Shown piece after piece: positions 12,103 through 22,342 of a DNA stretch of 64,000 bases (position 1 is its first letter; each line of letters opens with the position of its first letter). This DNA is from Lunularia cruciata. Lineage: Eukaryota; Streptophyta; Marchantiopsida; Lunulariales; Lunulariaceae. The notes beneath the pieces are model-generated. The model was given only the letters and a program-made list of their open reading frames with translations. It searched no databases and was not told the origin of the DNA. The stretch lies in assembly GCA_948567375.1 (NCBI GenBank), contig OX419758.1:21829001-21893000 (forward strand). The letters run 5' to 3'. The position numbers were made by a program, and so were the translations under genes.

Positions 12103-12492
12103 TTACTCCATCCATGGCATGCCTAAAATTGCATCATAACAAGCTAACTGTATCACTCGCCACTCAATTGCTTCTTGATATTCTCCTATAGAGAGGGTTA
12201 CTCGTCTAGGTAATGATTCAATCCTCTCAATTTTCCCATTTGGTAACTCTCCTTCTTCACTTCCATCTCTCTCTAGATCCATTCCCAATCTTATTGCAAC
12301 AGAGTGAGACAAGAAATTCTCTATTGCTCCCAGATTTATTAATACTCTCACTTGATTACCTTCTAGCATTCCATTCATGACAATCAATTGTGAGGTTGCC
12401 TTTTGGGATCTTTGCACATTATTCTTCTTCCTTCCCTCGCTTCTTTGCTTCCTTATTGAGCCAGTAAGGCCGCAAGGTACATTTATTGGCAA
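12103..12492 (-). pseudogene. Aspartic protease remnant of G4 (catalytic Asp lost)
   Basis: A 129-codon open stretch contains VRVLINLGAIENFLSHSV, where Gypsy proteases have a D(S/T)GA motif, and ends with ACYDAILGMPWM. The catalytic Asp is Asn, a single G-to-A change, so the enzyme should be dead. A stop separates it from the RT segment at 12093. Confidence 0.82.
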
Positions 12493-12544
12493 TCTTTGTT
12501 TTCCGAAGTGATTTCCACCTCCTCCTCTTCAATATGCCTCTCCA

Positions 12545-13589
12545 TGTTGTTCAAAAATCGCCTGAATGAAGGCCAAGGGCCTCTAGGGAAATGAGTGCAA
12601 CAGTTGGTAGATATGTGCCCACTACGGCCACAATTGTAACAATGGCATTGTTCTCCTCGAGTCCCTTCTCCTCGTGGGACTCCATCTCTTTGTTCTTCTA
12701 CCCATCCTCGCTCCCCTTGAAGCGGTCATGCTTCTCGATCCCGAAATTGAAGGTTGCCAAGTTCCATCGGTACTGGTCCACCTATGTGTGCCATTTCTGC
12801 CTAATAATGTTGAGGTGGAGCTACTTCTTCACCTCCACCTAATGCTCCTGCTATTCTCTACGCACAAGCAATGGCTTCAAATACCATGCAAGGATTTTGC
12901 ACCATGACTTCTTGGCAAATCCGCTCTTTCAACCCTCGTTTGAAATTGTTGAGAGCTTCTATTGGGCTCATGTCAATAATTGCAACTTGTAGATCCAAAA
13001 ATGCCTCCACATACTCTTGTATGCTATTCTTTTGTCTCAACTCCCATAGTCGGGTTCAAGCCATTTGCACAGAATCCACCGATTGGAAATTCTCTAGCAG
13101 TCCTTCTTGCATTGCTGTCCATGTGACCTCCATTCTCTATGCAAGCATGGATTGTTCCCAAGCATCATACCATGTGAGTGCTTTATCAGTCAAGTACCCA
13201 CATACAAACACGCATGCAGCATGCTCTGTGATCTTTGTTGAGAACAATCAGAAATATCGATTCATTCTCAAGATCCAATTTTCCACTACTCCCATCAAAC
13301 GTTGCCCCTTGTAAGGCTCGATGTTGCAGGTCTTCTTCATCCGGAGTAGCAATGTGGCTTCATCATTGAAAGGGTTTGTAGGCACGGGTGCCTCTCCAAG
13401 TACTTTAGTCTCATGTACTGGGTTTTGAGATGGCTCTTCTTCTTGCATGGCTTGATTGTTCTTGAGGATCTGCACTTGACTTTGTAATGTCTCCATGGTC
13501 ATCTTAATCTCTTGAAATTCATTCAACATCCCTTGCATTCCTTGCACCAACTCTTGCAATTGTGGATCCATAGTTCTTGCAACACTCAA
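12545..13589 (-). pseudogene. gag remnant of G4
   Basis: Starts MSVARTMDPQLQELVQGMQG at 13589, with a coiled-coil-like N-terminus (LQSQVQILKNNQ). The gag core (WILRMNRYF, then FLDLQVAIIDMS and ALNNFKRGLKERI at 13040-12858) follows, and a canonical zinc knuckle CYNCGRSGHISTNC lies near 12608-12650 (CX2CX4HX4C). The protein would coat the RNA genome. The reading frame is interrupted between these blocks near 13250 and after 12860, so it is a pseudogene. Confidence 0.82.
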
Positions 13590-14160
13590 TTGTTAATGTC
13601 TGCTTCAATATAGAGTCAATATAATCACTCTAGAAGGCGCATGAACTATCGGAACTACCATTGGGACCTCAAAAGCTATCACTTGTTGATAATACTCCTC
13701 ACCAAAATTCCTAACCACAAAATCTCTAAATATCACTTTTGGCCTCACTACATAACGGATTTCTACTTGAGTGTTGAAAGGGAGAGGATTTGGGATATTC
13801 ATATCCATATTATCATAATAGAATGTAGATTGTCAAATCTCACTCTCTGTCATATATCACCATAGGTAGAATCACCGGGTTTGGTGAGTTCATCACTTTG
13901 TCCATGAATTCTGCACCAAAGTGATAAACTAATGATACCCTCATCTGCTCACGCTGGATGTACATAACCTTGATGTGGAATGGGTTTGAGAATGGAAAGC
14001 TAGGTGTAGGAAATTGACCTCCCGGTGCATCTATCCCATCTGCTCTCTAAAGTCCTTCCTAAGTCTAGCAACTACTCTATGTTCTTCACCTCAAATTACT
14101 CAATTTCAGTAGTTCATGCTATTCCAAGAGGCGTGATCCACTCTCTTGGACTAAAACACT

Positions 14161-14173
14161 CACTCTGATACCA
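14161..14173 (-). other. Primer-binding site of G4
   Basis: The minus strand reads TGGTATCAGAGTG one base after the LTR end, complementary to the 3' end of initiator tRNA-Met, the usual primer for plant Gypsy and Copia elements. Confidence 0.88.
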
Positions 14174-14174
14174 T

Positions 14175-14912
14175 TGTAATACTCCGAGGACAAAAGAAGA
14201 GAGAAAACATAGATTGCACACTCAATCAATCGATGCTCCAAGGGAGCACCTTCTCTTTATTATATAGACAAAGAGGATCTCCTCCAAGGAAGCTCCACCA
14301 TAGGATTAGGGACACAGATAGGTGACATGTCAGCAAGCTCCACCCTTGGATTACTTACTTGGATGGGTGACATGTCTGGTCTAGTTCCTATCTGGTTGGT
14401 CAAATAAGCTTTGACTAAAGGGAATCTTTTAGGGAATCTTCTTGTAGGAATCTCAGAATCACGTAAGGTACCGTTGGAAAGCTCTTGATGAGACAAAGCA
14501 GGGGGAGGGAAGGCCAACCCTTCCTTTGTTGGGGGGGGGGGGAATCTGCACATTTTTTAGGTCTAATTCATCCGTTTAGGGCTCCAAAATTGCTTTCAAA
14601 GATTTCAAGCATATTTTGGTTCCTACTCTATTAGTAGAAGTCCCCTTTTGGTGATACCTCTTTCTGATCTGTTTAGTCCATCATGTGTAACATCCTTCCA
14701 GATGTTACCAAACCAATTCTCACCTTTAAATCATATGTCTAGCTATTGGTTCTAAGGTTCTCAAGTCTATTTTGGTTTCTGCCCTATTAGTAGAAGTACT
14801 CTTTTGGTGATACTTCTATCTTCTCTATTTTTACCATCATGTATAACATCATTCTAGATGTTACCAAACCGAATTTCACATCTAGATCATATGGCTAGCT
14901 CTTGGTATTACA
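14175..14912 (-). repeat. 5' LTR of G4 (738 bp)
   Basis: Begins TGTAATACCAAGAG and ends ATTACA on the minus strand (TG...CA). It contains a TATA-like TATATAAT near 14258-14266, a run of 12 G (14531-14542, plus strand), and a tandem duplication of about 156 bp at its start (14605-14912). It is unrelated to the G1-G3 LTR and lacks the GAAgcTTC boxes. Confidence 0.82.
14605..14912. repeat. 156-bp tandem duplication inside the G4 LTR
   Basis: Units 14605-14760 and 14761-14912 share TATTAGTAGAAGT, TTTTGGTGATAC, AGATGTTACCAAACC and ATATGGCTAGCT-like blocks in the same order, with moderate divergence. Duplications at this end of an LTR (U3) often multiply enhancer sites. No specific factor site is recognised. 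Confidence 0.85.
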
Positions 14913-16300
14913 TAAAAGGAACCATGCTCTACACTTTGATACCTTGATTCTCAAGCCTATTAGGTGTAGTTTGGTAGCCAAGTGGTGAAAGGCTTGCCTA
15001 ATCTGATCTATAGGACCCACAATGTGTGTGTCATCTGCCAAGGAGGGAACTACAACTTGGCATGGCCAAAATAGTAGATAAGAGAGCTCTAAAGTAAGAC
15101 ATGGCAATAAAGATCTCCTTGATGTGTACCAATAATTGACTCCAAGATGGTGGCTCCCTCATGTGAAAAACCGTGCTAGTAGTAAGAGGAAGCAAGAGAG
15201 CCATAAAAAGACCGCACATAAGGAATAAGACTTACCAAGGATCCACTAGCCTCTCTACGCTCTCTAAAGATGGATGCTTGTGAGATGCTATTATAAGTGT
15301 TCTCAACATCCACTTATAGGACAACCTACTCCAGATAGATATATGGGAATGCCTTAACACCTAGAGATAAAGCCTCACATCCTCTTGGTGTAGCTACTCC
15401 AAAATGATGTAGATTGAGGTGCTACCGGAAGTGAGAATGATATCAAAGGACAAATGGTATGGTTGACCAAACAAAAAAGGATCTCTTCAATAGCAATTGG
15501 TCTAATGTTCCTTGTGTTCTTCTCCATCACAAGAAGTTGACTAGCATGTAACACCCGACTAATAGACATAGGAATGTCTACTCTTGCTATTTTTACAACC
15601 ACTTGAAACAACTTGGTAAAACCACTAGAAGGATCATCTACTTGAAAGCAATCTCTAAAATACTCATATACCATCTCTAATAAGCTTCTTGAGGAAAGTC
15701 AAGGTGCAATGCACTTGTCTTGATAGGCCACTTGTTCAAAAGTTATCTATCAAGGCATAAAGGTTGCTCAAGTTGATAATCTAAAACCTCTTGTGGTAAT
15801 CCTTCTCTTGCTATAAGATGTAGTGAGCATAGGGAAAATATAGTTTCATCAATAGGGCTAGCCATAGACAAAGGGCGTAGCACTTGTGCTGCTCTATTAA
15901 ACACTCCCACCTGACCCAATGTCTTACACCATCATAATCAAGTGGAATCTATGATATCCTATGGAAAAACTTGTTTCCTAAAACATATAGCCCTAATAGA
16001 CTCCTCTTGTAGGGCCGCTCAATCCCCACTCAAAATTGATGAAATATAGCAGCCACCTCTTTATGCCTTGCACGCCTTTCTTTTGCATAACAAAGACACC
16101 ATTGAAGGAGTAAAAGGAATAGGAACCATGCTAACTTGTCCAAGGAATCACGTGCCAAACAACCAAGTGGTAGGCAAAAAGATTGTTTAGCTTCATCATG
16201 GAGTGTACACAGTAGCCTATGGAATAGAGGTAGACATGGAAAACTAGTCTTAAATAACCTCAAAATGCAACCTATCTAAGAAGCTAACCATTCCCAGGAC
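14913..16300 (-). pseudogene. LINE-type element copy 1, 5' part with reverse transcriptase
   Basis: 15674-15375 encodes VYEYFRDCFQVDDPSSGFTK, then LLVMEKNTRNIRPIAIEEI, the N-terminal RT blocks. After frameshifts, 15107-14913 encodes VVPSLADDTHIVGPIDQIRQ and HLIGLRIKVSKCRAW. LADDT sits where the RT catalytic YADD box is expected. The corresponding part of copy 2 (24304-24962) has MEKDTWSIRLITLGE and HQFGVATLGGCEAISLGIKA, so the family assignment rests on two copies. The upstream 15680-16300 part aligns with 25010-25200 but shows no known domain. It is interrupted by G4 and broken by many stops. Confidence 0.7.
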
Positions 16301-16929
16301 TTGATAGGTATCCTTGGAATGATCAACAAAAGGATAGAAGAAACATGATCTCAAGTGTCACTATAGTCAATGTGGTTGCTTGCCTCATGTGAGCATCCCA
16401 AGTGGTCCAATCATAGTCCTTGTGCATCCTTCCTACATGGGTATAAGAAAATGTATATCTTTCCTCTCATATCTCTCCCTTTCTTCTCCATCTCCACACT
16501 CTCTCAAACTCCTATTTGCTAGCCAAATAATATCCAAAGATAGAAAAGAAGCTCAAAATGTATGTTCTTGGACATATAAGTAATAATTTAGCATATGAAT
16601 CTCTATACTTCTCTACTATAGGTAGATAGACAGTGATTTTTCTTGGTAGGCTAAGGTTTCATTCCTCAACCTCTATCAAGCATGAAAGTTTTATTGTTAA
16701 TAGGCATCTTCCCAGGTAGAAATCAAATCCAATGGCTTCTATTGGACTTTTACAATTAGTTTCAGGTATTTGCTTGTATAATCATCTATTTGATTCCAAA
16801 TGAGATTGCATTAGAAGTTGGGAATCTTCCAAACCTGCTAAAATGAATGTATATAGAACACGTGACATTCTAACATAACATGAGATCCACCAGACCTTAT
16901 TGGATAATACAAGAGAAAGGAAAGGAAAT
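16301..16929. other. Spacer with no recognisable feature
   Basis: Lies between the two LINE copies. It has no long frame, LTR or repeat that I recognise, apart from generally AT-rich composition. Confidence 0.5.
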
Positions 16930-17060
16930 CACATAGAACACATGAAGGATAGGAAGCCCCCATCAAGCCATACAATGGAGAGATACAATAGATAAAATGG
17001 GGCTACAATAATATTGAATGAGAAATCTGCCCCACCGCACCTAAGATATTTGAGCTATGA

Positions 17061-17139
17061 AAATTGTAAGGTCTTCAAACTAGTAGAGCATCCAAAGAAC
17101 TTCTTTGGATGTTCTACTAGTTTGAAGACCTTAAAATTT
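17061..17139. repeat. 79-bp near-perfect palindrome
   Basis: Arms 17061-17099 and 17101-17139 pair with two mismatches around a single-base centre (C at 17100). The core is AGGTCTTCAAACTAGTAGA followed by its inverted copy. In the other LINE copies the left arm is followed by different sequence, so the right arm is an inverted duplication of the left arm made in this copy. Confidence 0.95.
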
Positions 17140-18672
17140 GCATTTGTCTCCTATGGATTGCACTAGCCAATGCTCTCTACAAAGCAATGGAGACACACTA
17201 TCTAAAGTATGCTACAAAGTATAAGAGTGAGAGTGGTAACCCTTGACATCTAATATGATAAGCTCTTGTGCACTCCTTGAAAAATGTGTTGAATATTGTA
17301 ACCATCACTCCATACAACTCCAAGGCTAGAGTAACCTTTGTTCCTCTAGCATAGAGGTGACCTTGCTACATACCCCTATACTTGGAGACCTTGCATGATG
17401 TTGCTCCGGTTGCGACCCATCTAAGAGGATGAGTAATCATCCTTTCCAAAATTGCATCATGTGTAGGATCTATAATCACAAAATTTTGCTACTATCAAAT
17501 GGTCATCTTGGACCAAGTACAAATCTATTTTGACTCGTGTCATTTGAAAAGCATATGAACATTCCCTCCAAGCAAGATATCCACTATCTCGTGCCATAGC
17601 GAACACTATATCCTTGATGGCATCATGGGTAGCTATCCTCTATCCTCCAAAAGTACATTATGTTATATGGATTGTTATTACATCTAGCATAGAACCACAC
17701 ATACAAGTAAGTAATGAAGATGTAGACAAGTGGACCAAACCTAGGTGGAACCTCATCATTTTAAACAAGGTAGCTAATGCAAGTTGGAATGCCCTAGTGC
17801 ATTGTCAAGCTAGGATCCAAGAGCTTGCACCTTGCCAAAGCAAGAGTCAAGTATGTGCTCTAGTGGCCTAAGGAATGGATGAGTCAACTAAGAGAGAATG
17901 TAGCATATGCTAACACTATTGCTCCATAAGGCAAACTGCAAACCTCTATACCAATTTGACAATAGTGAAGCAAAGGATAGAAGGTACTCCCATGCATGTG
18001 CAAATAGACCATCTCTCATCTACAAAAATGACACCTAGGGAGAAAATGATCTCTCCTCCACCTTGGCCACATATATCTCTAAATTGGCCTATCAATAACC
18101 ACAAAATGGAAGAAAAGTAGGAATGTTGAGAGAACACAACTACCCAAAAATGCTATAGGTGCCATATCCTCTATAAATAATAGGCCTTTAATCTAAATAA
18201 GATTGATAGAGATGTTTTTCTACATGCCAAATCCTCCATCACACACTCAAATGTCATTGGTTTGATGATATCACCAAAGATTCCCATAATCATCCTATCA
18301 AAAGCTCTTAAATGTGATCAGAAATTTAGAGAAGGGAGAACCATGCAAAGAAGGTAAGTTGGTTGACTAGAAAAGAGTATACCAAATACCACATGTGGAT
18401 CTCCTAGTAGAGGAAGGTCATCCATATAGAGAATATCCTCTACAATAGCAACATCTAGGAAGCATGTGATAAAATCCATGGATCCTACTAGCACTCCAAG
18501 AAAATGTAATCCATCAATAGATATGACACACCCCTCTCAAAGCTCAAGGTGAGGAGGGATACCTAAAGTAGACCATGCTTTGGACTTTGACACCTTGACT
18601 CTTAAGCCTACAAGATATAGCTTGGTAGTCAAGTGATCAAAGGCTTGCCTAATCTGATCTATAGGCCCCACA

Positions 18673-18677
18673 ATGTG
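18673..18677. other. Target-site duplication ATGTG (left)
   Basis: ATGTG directly precedes the terminal TG of the 3' LTR of G2 and is repeated at the other end. Confidence 0.93.
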
Positions 18678-19099
18678 TGTAAAAGACCAAATCCAAGGAG
18701 AGAAATAGGAGTTGGAAACTCACATTGGGACACTTGAATGAGGGAAAACTCCAAATCCCTAGCATGAGCTTTGGCTTTGGTATTTATAGATAGCATACAA
18801 GGCCCTTGAGAAGCTTCTCAAGAAGCTTCCTCAAGCCGCTTTCTTAGAGTGCAAGCCAAGTTAACTAGGAAGCTTCTCAAGAAGCTTCCTTCTAGAAGCC
18901 GCCTACTTGGCTTGCAAGCTAAACTAGTTGGAAGCTTCTAGAAGCTTCCTTCTAGAAGCTACTTACTTGAGGTGCAAGCTAAGCTTGCCGAGAAGCTTCC
19001 CAAGAAGCTTCCTAGATACTTTCAGAATATTCTAGGCTTCTTTGTCTTATGTACTTCGTAAGCCTGACTAACTTCATCGCTAAACTCCATATTGTTACA
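18678..19099 (-). repeat. 3' LTR of G2 (422 bp)
   Basis: TG...CA ends. GAAgcTTC boxes lie at 18810-18829 (two), near 18871-18892, at 18931-18957 (GAAgcTTCtaGAAgcTTC followed by TTCtaGAA), and near 18991-19012. TATAAATA (minus) is at 18781-18788. It retains the 58-bp block lost from the 5' LTR. Confidence 0.93.
18781..18957 (-). promoter_or_regulatory. Candidate heat-shock-element promoter in the G2 LTR
   Basis: Perfect nGAAnnTTCn boxes are arranged as alternating GAA/TTC blocks with 2-bp spacing, up to four consecutive blocks, upstream of TATAAATA. This is the consensus bound by trimeric heat-shock factors. In ONSEN (Arabidopsis Copia) such boxes in the LTR drive heat activation; whether they act here is inference. 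The palindromic AAGCTT core could also be favoured for other reasons. Confidence 0.6.
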
Positions 19100-19113
19100 T
19101 ATTCCTCCACCGC
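19100..19113 (-). other. Polypurine tract of G2
   Basis: Minus-strand GCGGTGGAGGAATA immediately before the 3' LTR, the position where plus-strand DNA synthesis is primed. Confidence 0.75.
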
Positions 19114-20533
19114 TAGTTGGTATGTCCTCGTCGTTAGTGATGCTTTGAATTCTTGGATGGCCGTTTGTGCATTCCGGAGGTGAGAAAGAGGTTCCCATGT
19201 GGTATCATGAAGGGGATACTCTTTCCAAAGGACCTTGTACTCTGTATGTTGGCGACGGCCTTGTTGAATATGGCGACGCACAAGGATACAATCAACTTTG
19301 TACTCCTCATGATCATTGATAGGGACAGGAAGAGGGGGAGGTTGGACTCGAGAGGAAAAGGTATAGGGGTTAGGAACAAAGGGTTTTGACTTGGAAACAT
19401 GAAAGACAGGATGGATATGCATGTGACAAGGCAAGGCAAGTGGATAAGCACCAAGAGAGACAATTTGGGTGATATCAAAAGGTCCTATCCAATTAGGGAC
19501 AATTTTAAGAACTTGGGTATCAAGTGGGAGAGGGAGGTTACCGGAGGATAGCATGACTTTATCACCAACTTCAAAGGTGAGATCATGACAATGGTGGTCC
19601 GCATATTGTTTTTGGCAATTTTGAGCAACAAGGAGGTGAGACTTGGTTTGTTGGAGAGATTGGGATATAGTGGTCAAGAATGTGGAAGTATGAGGAACTT
19701 GAGATGGAGGGGGAGCAAGAAGAGAATCTGAAACAAACAGATCTTGGCCAAAATTGAGAAAGAAAGGAGAGAATCTGGTGCTTGCCTATTTGGAATTGTT
19801 GTAGGCAAATTCTATAGCGGCAAGACATTCATCCCAATTGGTATGGTGGACATTGACAAAAACACGCAACATATCCTCCAAGTACAATTCGCACGTTTGG
19901 TTTGTCTATCAGTTTGAGGATGATAGGCCGTGGACAAAGCAAGCTTGGTGCCGAGTATCTAAAAGAGTGCTTGCCAAAACTTCCCGATAAATTGAGGATC
20001 ACGGTCGGAGATGAGTATGCATGGCATCCCATGATGGTTGAAGATATTGTCAAAGAAGATTTGCACTAAGGTTGGAGCATCCACGATATCATAGGTTGGT
20101 GCCAAGTGGATTTGCTTAATAAGCTTATCCACAAACACCACGATGGCGGTGTGTCCTTATTTTGTCTTTGGCAAGGATGTGATGAGATCCAAGCTCACAT
20201 GCTCCCAACGAGCCGATGGAATGGCAAGCGGTTGAAGGAGTCCACTCGGCTTTTGGTTGCTGGCCTTGTTACGTTGGCAGCTCTCACACAATCAAAAAAA
20301 TTCTTGAACATTTGTGTCATGTTGTGCCACCACCATTGACGTTGGAGGGTACCCAAGGTCTTGTCCACACCCATGTGACCAGCAATGGGTAAATCATGGG
20401 CTTCTTGAAGGCGCACAAGTTGAAGATCACCTTTGGTTGGAACATAGATCCGGTCCACATGGAATAGAAGGCCTTCTTTGAAGGAGAAGGTGTTGTTCTC
20501 CTTGTTACTTGTTGTTAGATGACCATGTACCAT
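19100..20533 (-). pseudogene. Integrase with GPY/F module and chromodomain of G2
   Basis: 20533-20195 holds the zinc domain (HDLPIAGHMGVDKTLGTLQR), whose CxxC half is shifted by one frame. 20141-19959 is the core with VVFVDKLIKQIHLAP and ILISDRDPQFIGKFW. The catalytic Glu region reads PQTDRQTKRANCT: Glu to Lys (codon at 19896-19898), a G-to-A change that should abolish activity. The 221-codon stretch 19677-19012 has the GPY/F module (NWIGPFDITQIVSLGAYPL, HPVFHVSKSKPF) and the chromodomain (EYKVLWKEYPLHDTTWEPLS), which marks a chromovirus. Confidence 0.92.
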
Positions 20534-20689
20534 TTGGAAGAAGTGATCTTATTGTAGAGCTAACCAAAACTTGTTATGAATCTTGGGATCAATTGACACC
20601 GTCGTAATTGCTACCGCGATGAGAGGAAGAGACTTCAAATCAGGTCGTAGTGATAGAGCATCAGGGATGATGTGGAACCAACCTGGTTT

Positions 20690-21094
20690 TTACTCAAGTT
20701 TGATGTCAGAAAAATGGAGTTGCTCTTCCCATTGATGATATTGACTCTTCATGTGCTCCAAGTGTAAGGTCTGCAACAATGGCTTATGATCAGTTTGCAT
20801 GATCACTTGTTTCCCCAAGAGATAATGCCTCCATACCTTGGTGGCATATACCATTGCAAGTTGTTCCCAATCTTGAGTAGAGTAATTTCTTTCAGCTGTA
20901 TTTAGTTGGCGAGACACAAAGGTAATGGGATGTAGTCCATCTGGGAATTCCTGTTGCAACACAACTCCAATTGCAAAGTTAAAAGCATCAAAATCAACCA
21001 CACAAGGAAGTCGAGGATCATATGGTTGAAGAATGGGTCTTGAAGACACCATATGCTTCAACTTCTGGAATGCTTCTTCATGCTTGGTGTTCCA
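20690..21094 (-). pseudogene. RNase H of G2
   Basis: Continues Pol after the TAG: TKHEEAFQKLKHMVSSRPIL, then RNase H with VVDFDAFNFAIGVVLQQE, WEQLAMVYATKVWRHYLLGK and VIMQTDHKPLLQTL. The acidic residues expected in RNase H are present. A stop after SDIKLE (20690) precedes the integrase; a one-codon change would suffice, as homology runs on through PGWFHIIPDALSLR. Confidence 0.88.
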
Positions 21095-22252
21095 CTAGAA
21101 GCTTGAGTTCTTTCCCAAGAGGTCAGTCAATGGTGCAGCCACATGAGCATAATAGTGGATGAACTGCCGGTAAAAACAGGCCAATCCATTGAATGCTTGT
21201 ACTTTTGTAGCATCCTTTGGGGTATGCCAATCAGTAATGGCCTTGATCTCCTCTGAGGAGATCTTATGGCCCAAGAAGGTAACCTTCTTTTGCAAAAAAA
21301 CACACTTTGACTTCTTGCAGTAAAATTTCCATTGTCGTAGTCGTCTTAGGACTTCTTGCACATGATTCACGTGTTCTGCCTTTGTCTTGCTATAGATTAA
21401 GATATCATCCAAGAGCACCACCACTGACCAATCCAATAGTCCATCCAACACCCGATGCATCTGATCCATGAAGACTACTGGAGCATTAGTGAGTCCGAAA
21501 GGTAAAACTTTCCACTTGAAATGCCCATACCTTGTGTGAAAGGTAGTCTTGTGCACATTCTTGCTATCAATCAGAATTTGCCAATAGCCACTGCAAAGAT
21601 CCAACTTGGAAAAGTAACGTGCTCCACTTAGTTGATCAAGCAAGTCATCAATCCAAGGCAAGGGATATGCATTCTTCATGGGTTGCTTATTGAGCCAACA
21701 ATAATCAATATAGAAATGAAGTCCTCCATCCTTCTTTGGAACAAATAGTACCGGTGCTCCCCAAGGAGAGGTACTATGTCGTATGAAGTCCTTCTCCAAC
21801 AACTCTATAAGTGTTGTTTGCAACTCTTCCAACTCCTTTGGTGAGAGCCAATAGATCGGCCTACTCACTAGAGTACTCCCTAGTAATAACTTGATCTTGA
21901 AGGGCATACCTCGATCGGAGGGTAATCCCTTTGGTAGATCATCCAAAAACACATCCGCAAACTCGTTAACTATCCAATCAACCATTACTTTATGAGGCCC
22001 TCGATCCTCCACAGATTGGTCTTGTGCAATCGGCTTGATCCACACCACAAATACAGACTTATCTTCCTCTAAAGCTTGCTCAATGGTTGCTTTACTAGCA
22101 AACTTCCCTTCTAGGAACTCATCTCTCTTCCAAACCTGCTCCATGGTTGCCTTCTTGGCAAACTTCCCATCTTGGGACTCCACTTCCTTCAAGGTTTGCT
22201 CTATGGCTACCTTCTTGACAAACTTCCCATCTTGGGACTCCACTTCCTTCAA
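21095..22252 (-). pseudogene. Reverse transcriptase of G2 (385-codon open stretch)
   Basis: The longest open stretch in the window. Residues 1-65 are linker repeats, about 80-130 a connector (FADVFLDDLPKGLPSDRG), and about 140-320 the RT: GAPVLFVPKKDGGLHFYIDY, RYFSKLDLCSGYWQ (Asp), [26 protein letters not shown] (DD; Leu replaces the usual Phe before LDD). The thumb/connection follows (FLGHKISSEEIKAI, with about seven residues missing relative to G1). It ends at a TAG where G1 has Gln (CAG), and the homology continues beyond, so this is a truncated Pol, not a natural end. The ATG is simply the first in frame. Confidence 0.93.
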
Positions 22253-22297
22253 GGTTTGCTCTATGGCTACCTTCTCGACAAACTTCCCATCTTGGGA
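22058..22297 (-). repeat. Four 60-bp tandem repeats between protease and RT of G2
   Basis: Each 60-bp unit encodes about 20 residues of the form SQDGKFVKKVAIEQTLKEVE. Units 1 and 2 (22226-22285 and 22166-22225) differ by one base. Units 3 and 4 are diverged (KFAKKATMEQVWKRDEFLE, KFASKATIEQALEEDK). They form a charged linker. Confidence 0.9.
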
Positions 22298-22342
22298 CTG
22301 ACTATTCTTAGGTGTCTTACTCAGAGGTGCCAGACAACCTAA

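Larger units (their letters stand above)
10065..14912 (-). mobile_element. Ty3/Gypsy element G4 (different lineage, 3' end deleted) nested in LINE copy 1
   Basis: Minus-strand order: 5' LTR 14175-14912, primer-binding site, gag, protease, RT, RNase H, start of integrase. The integrase stops just after its first core strand (VVFVDRPNK), where the sequence joins the LINE at about 10065, so the rest of the integrase and the 3' LTR are deleted. LINE sequence resumes at 14913, showing that G4 inserted into it. The proteins are clearly diverged from G1-G3. Stops in RT are CGA-to-TGA, CAG-to-TAG and TGG-to-TAG type. Confidence 0.88.
16930..18677 (-). pseudogene. LINE-type element copy 2, 3' part
   Basis: Collinear with 8628-10064: the same start (ACATGAAGGATAGGAAG versus ACATGAAGGACAGGAGG), the same middle, and the same AAGAGAGTATAC block near 18370. 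It continues to CCACAATGTG at 18677, where G2 is inserted; the matching copy 1 sequence around 15020 is uninterrupted. The minus strand retains pieces of the C-terminal region (for example 18137-17946) but no continuous frame. A perfect-looking inverted repeat at 17061-17139 replaces normal LINE sequence. Confidence 0.65.

Noticed and set aside
12871-13314. 147-codon plus-strand frame
   Set aside because: Antisense to the gag of G4, which has recognisable motifs including the zinc knuckle upstream.
14531-14542. G-quadruplex
   Set aside because: A single G12 run rather than four spaced G-runs; noted only as a homopolymer.
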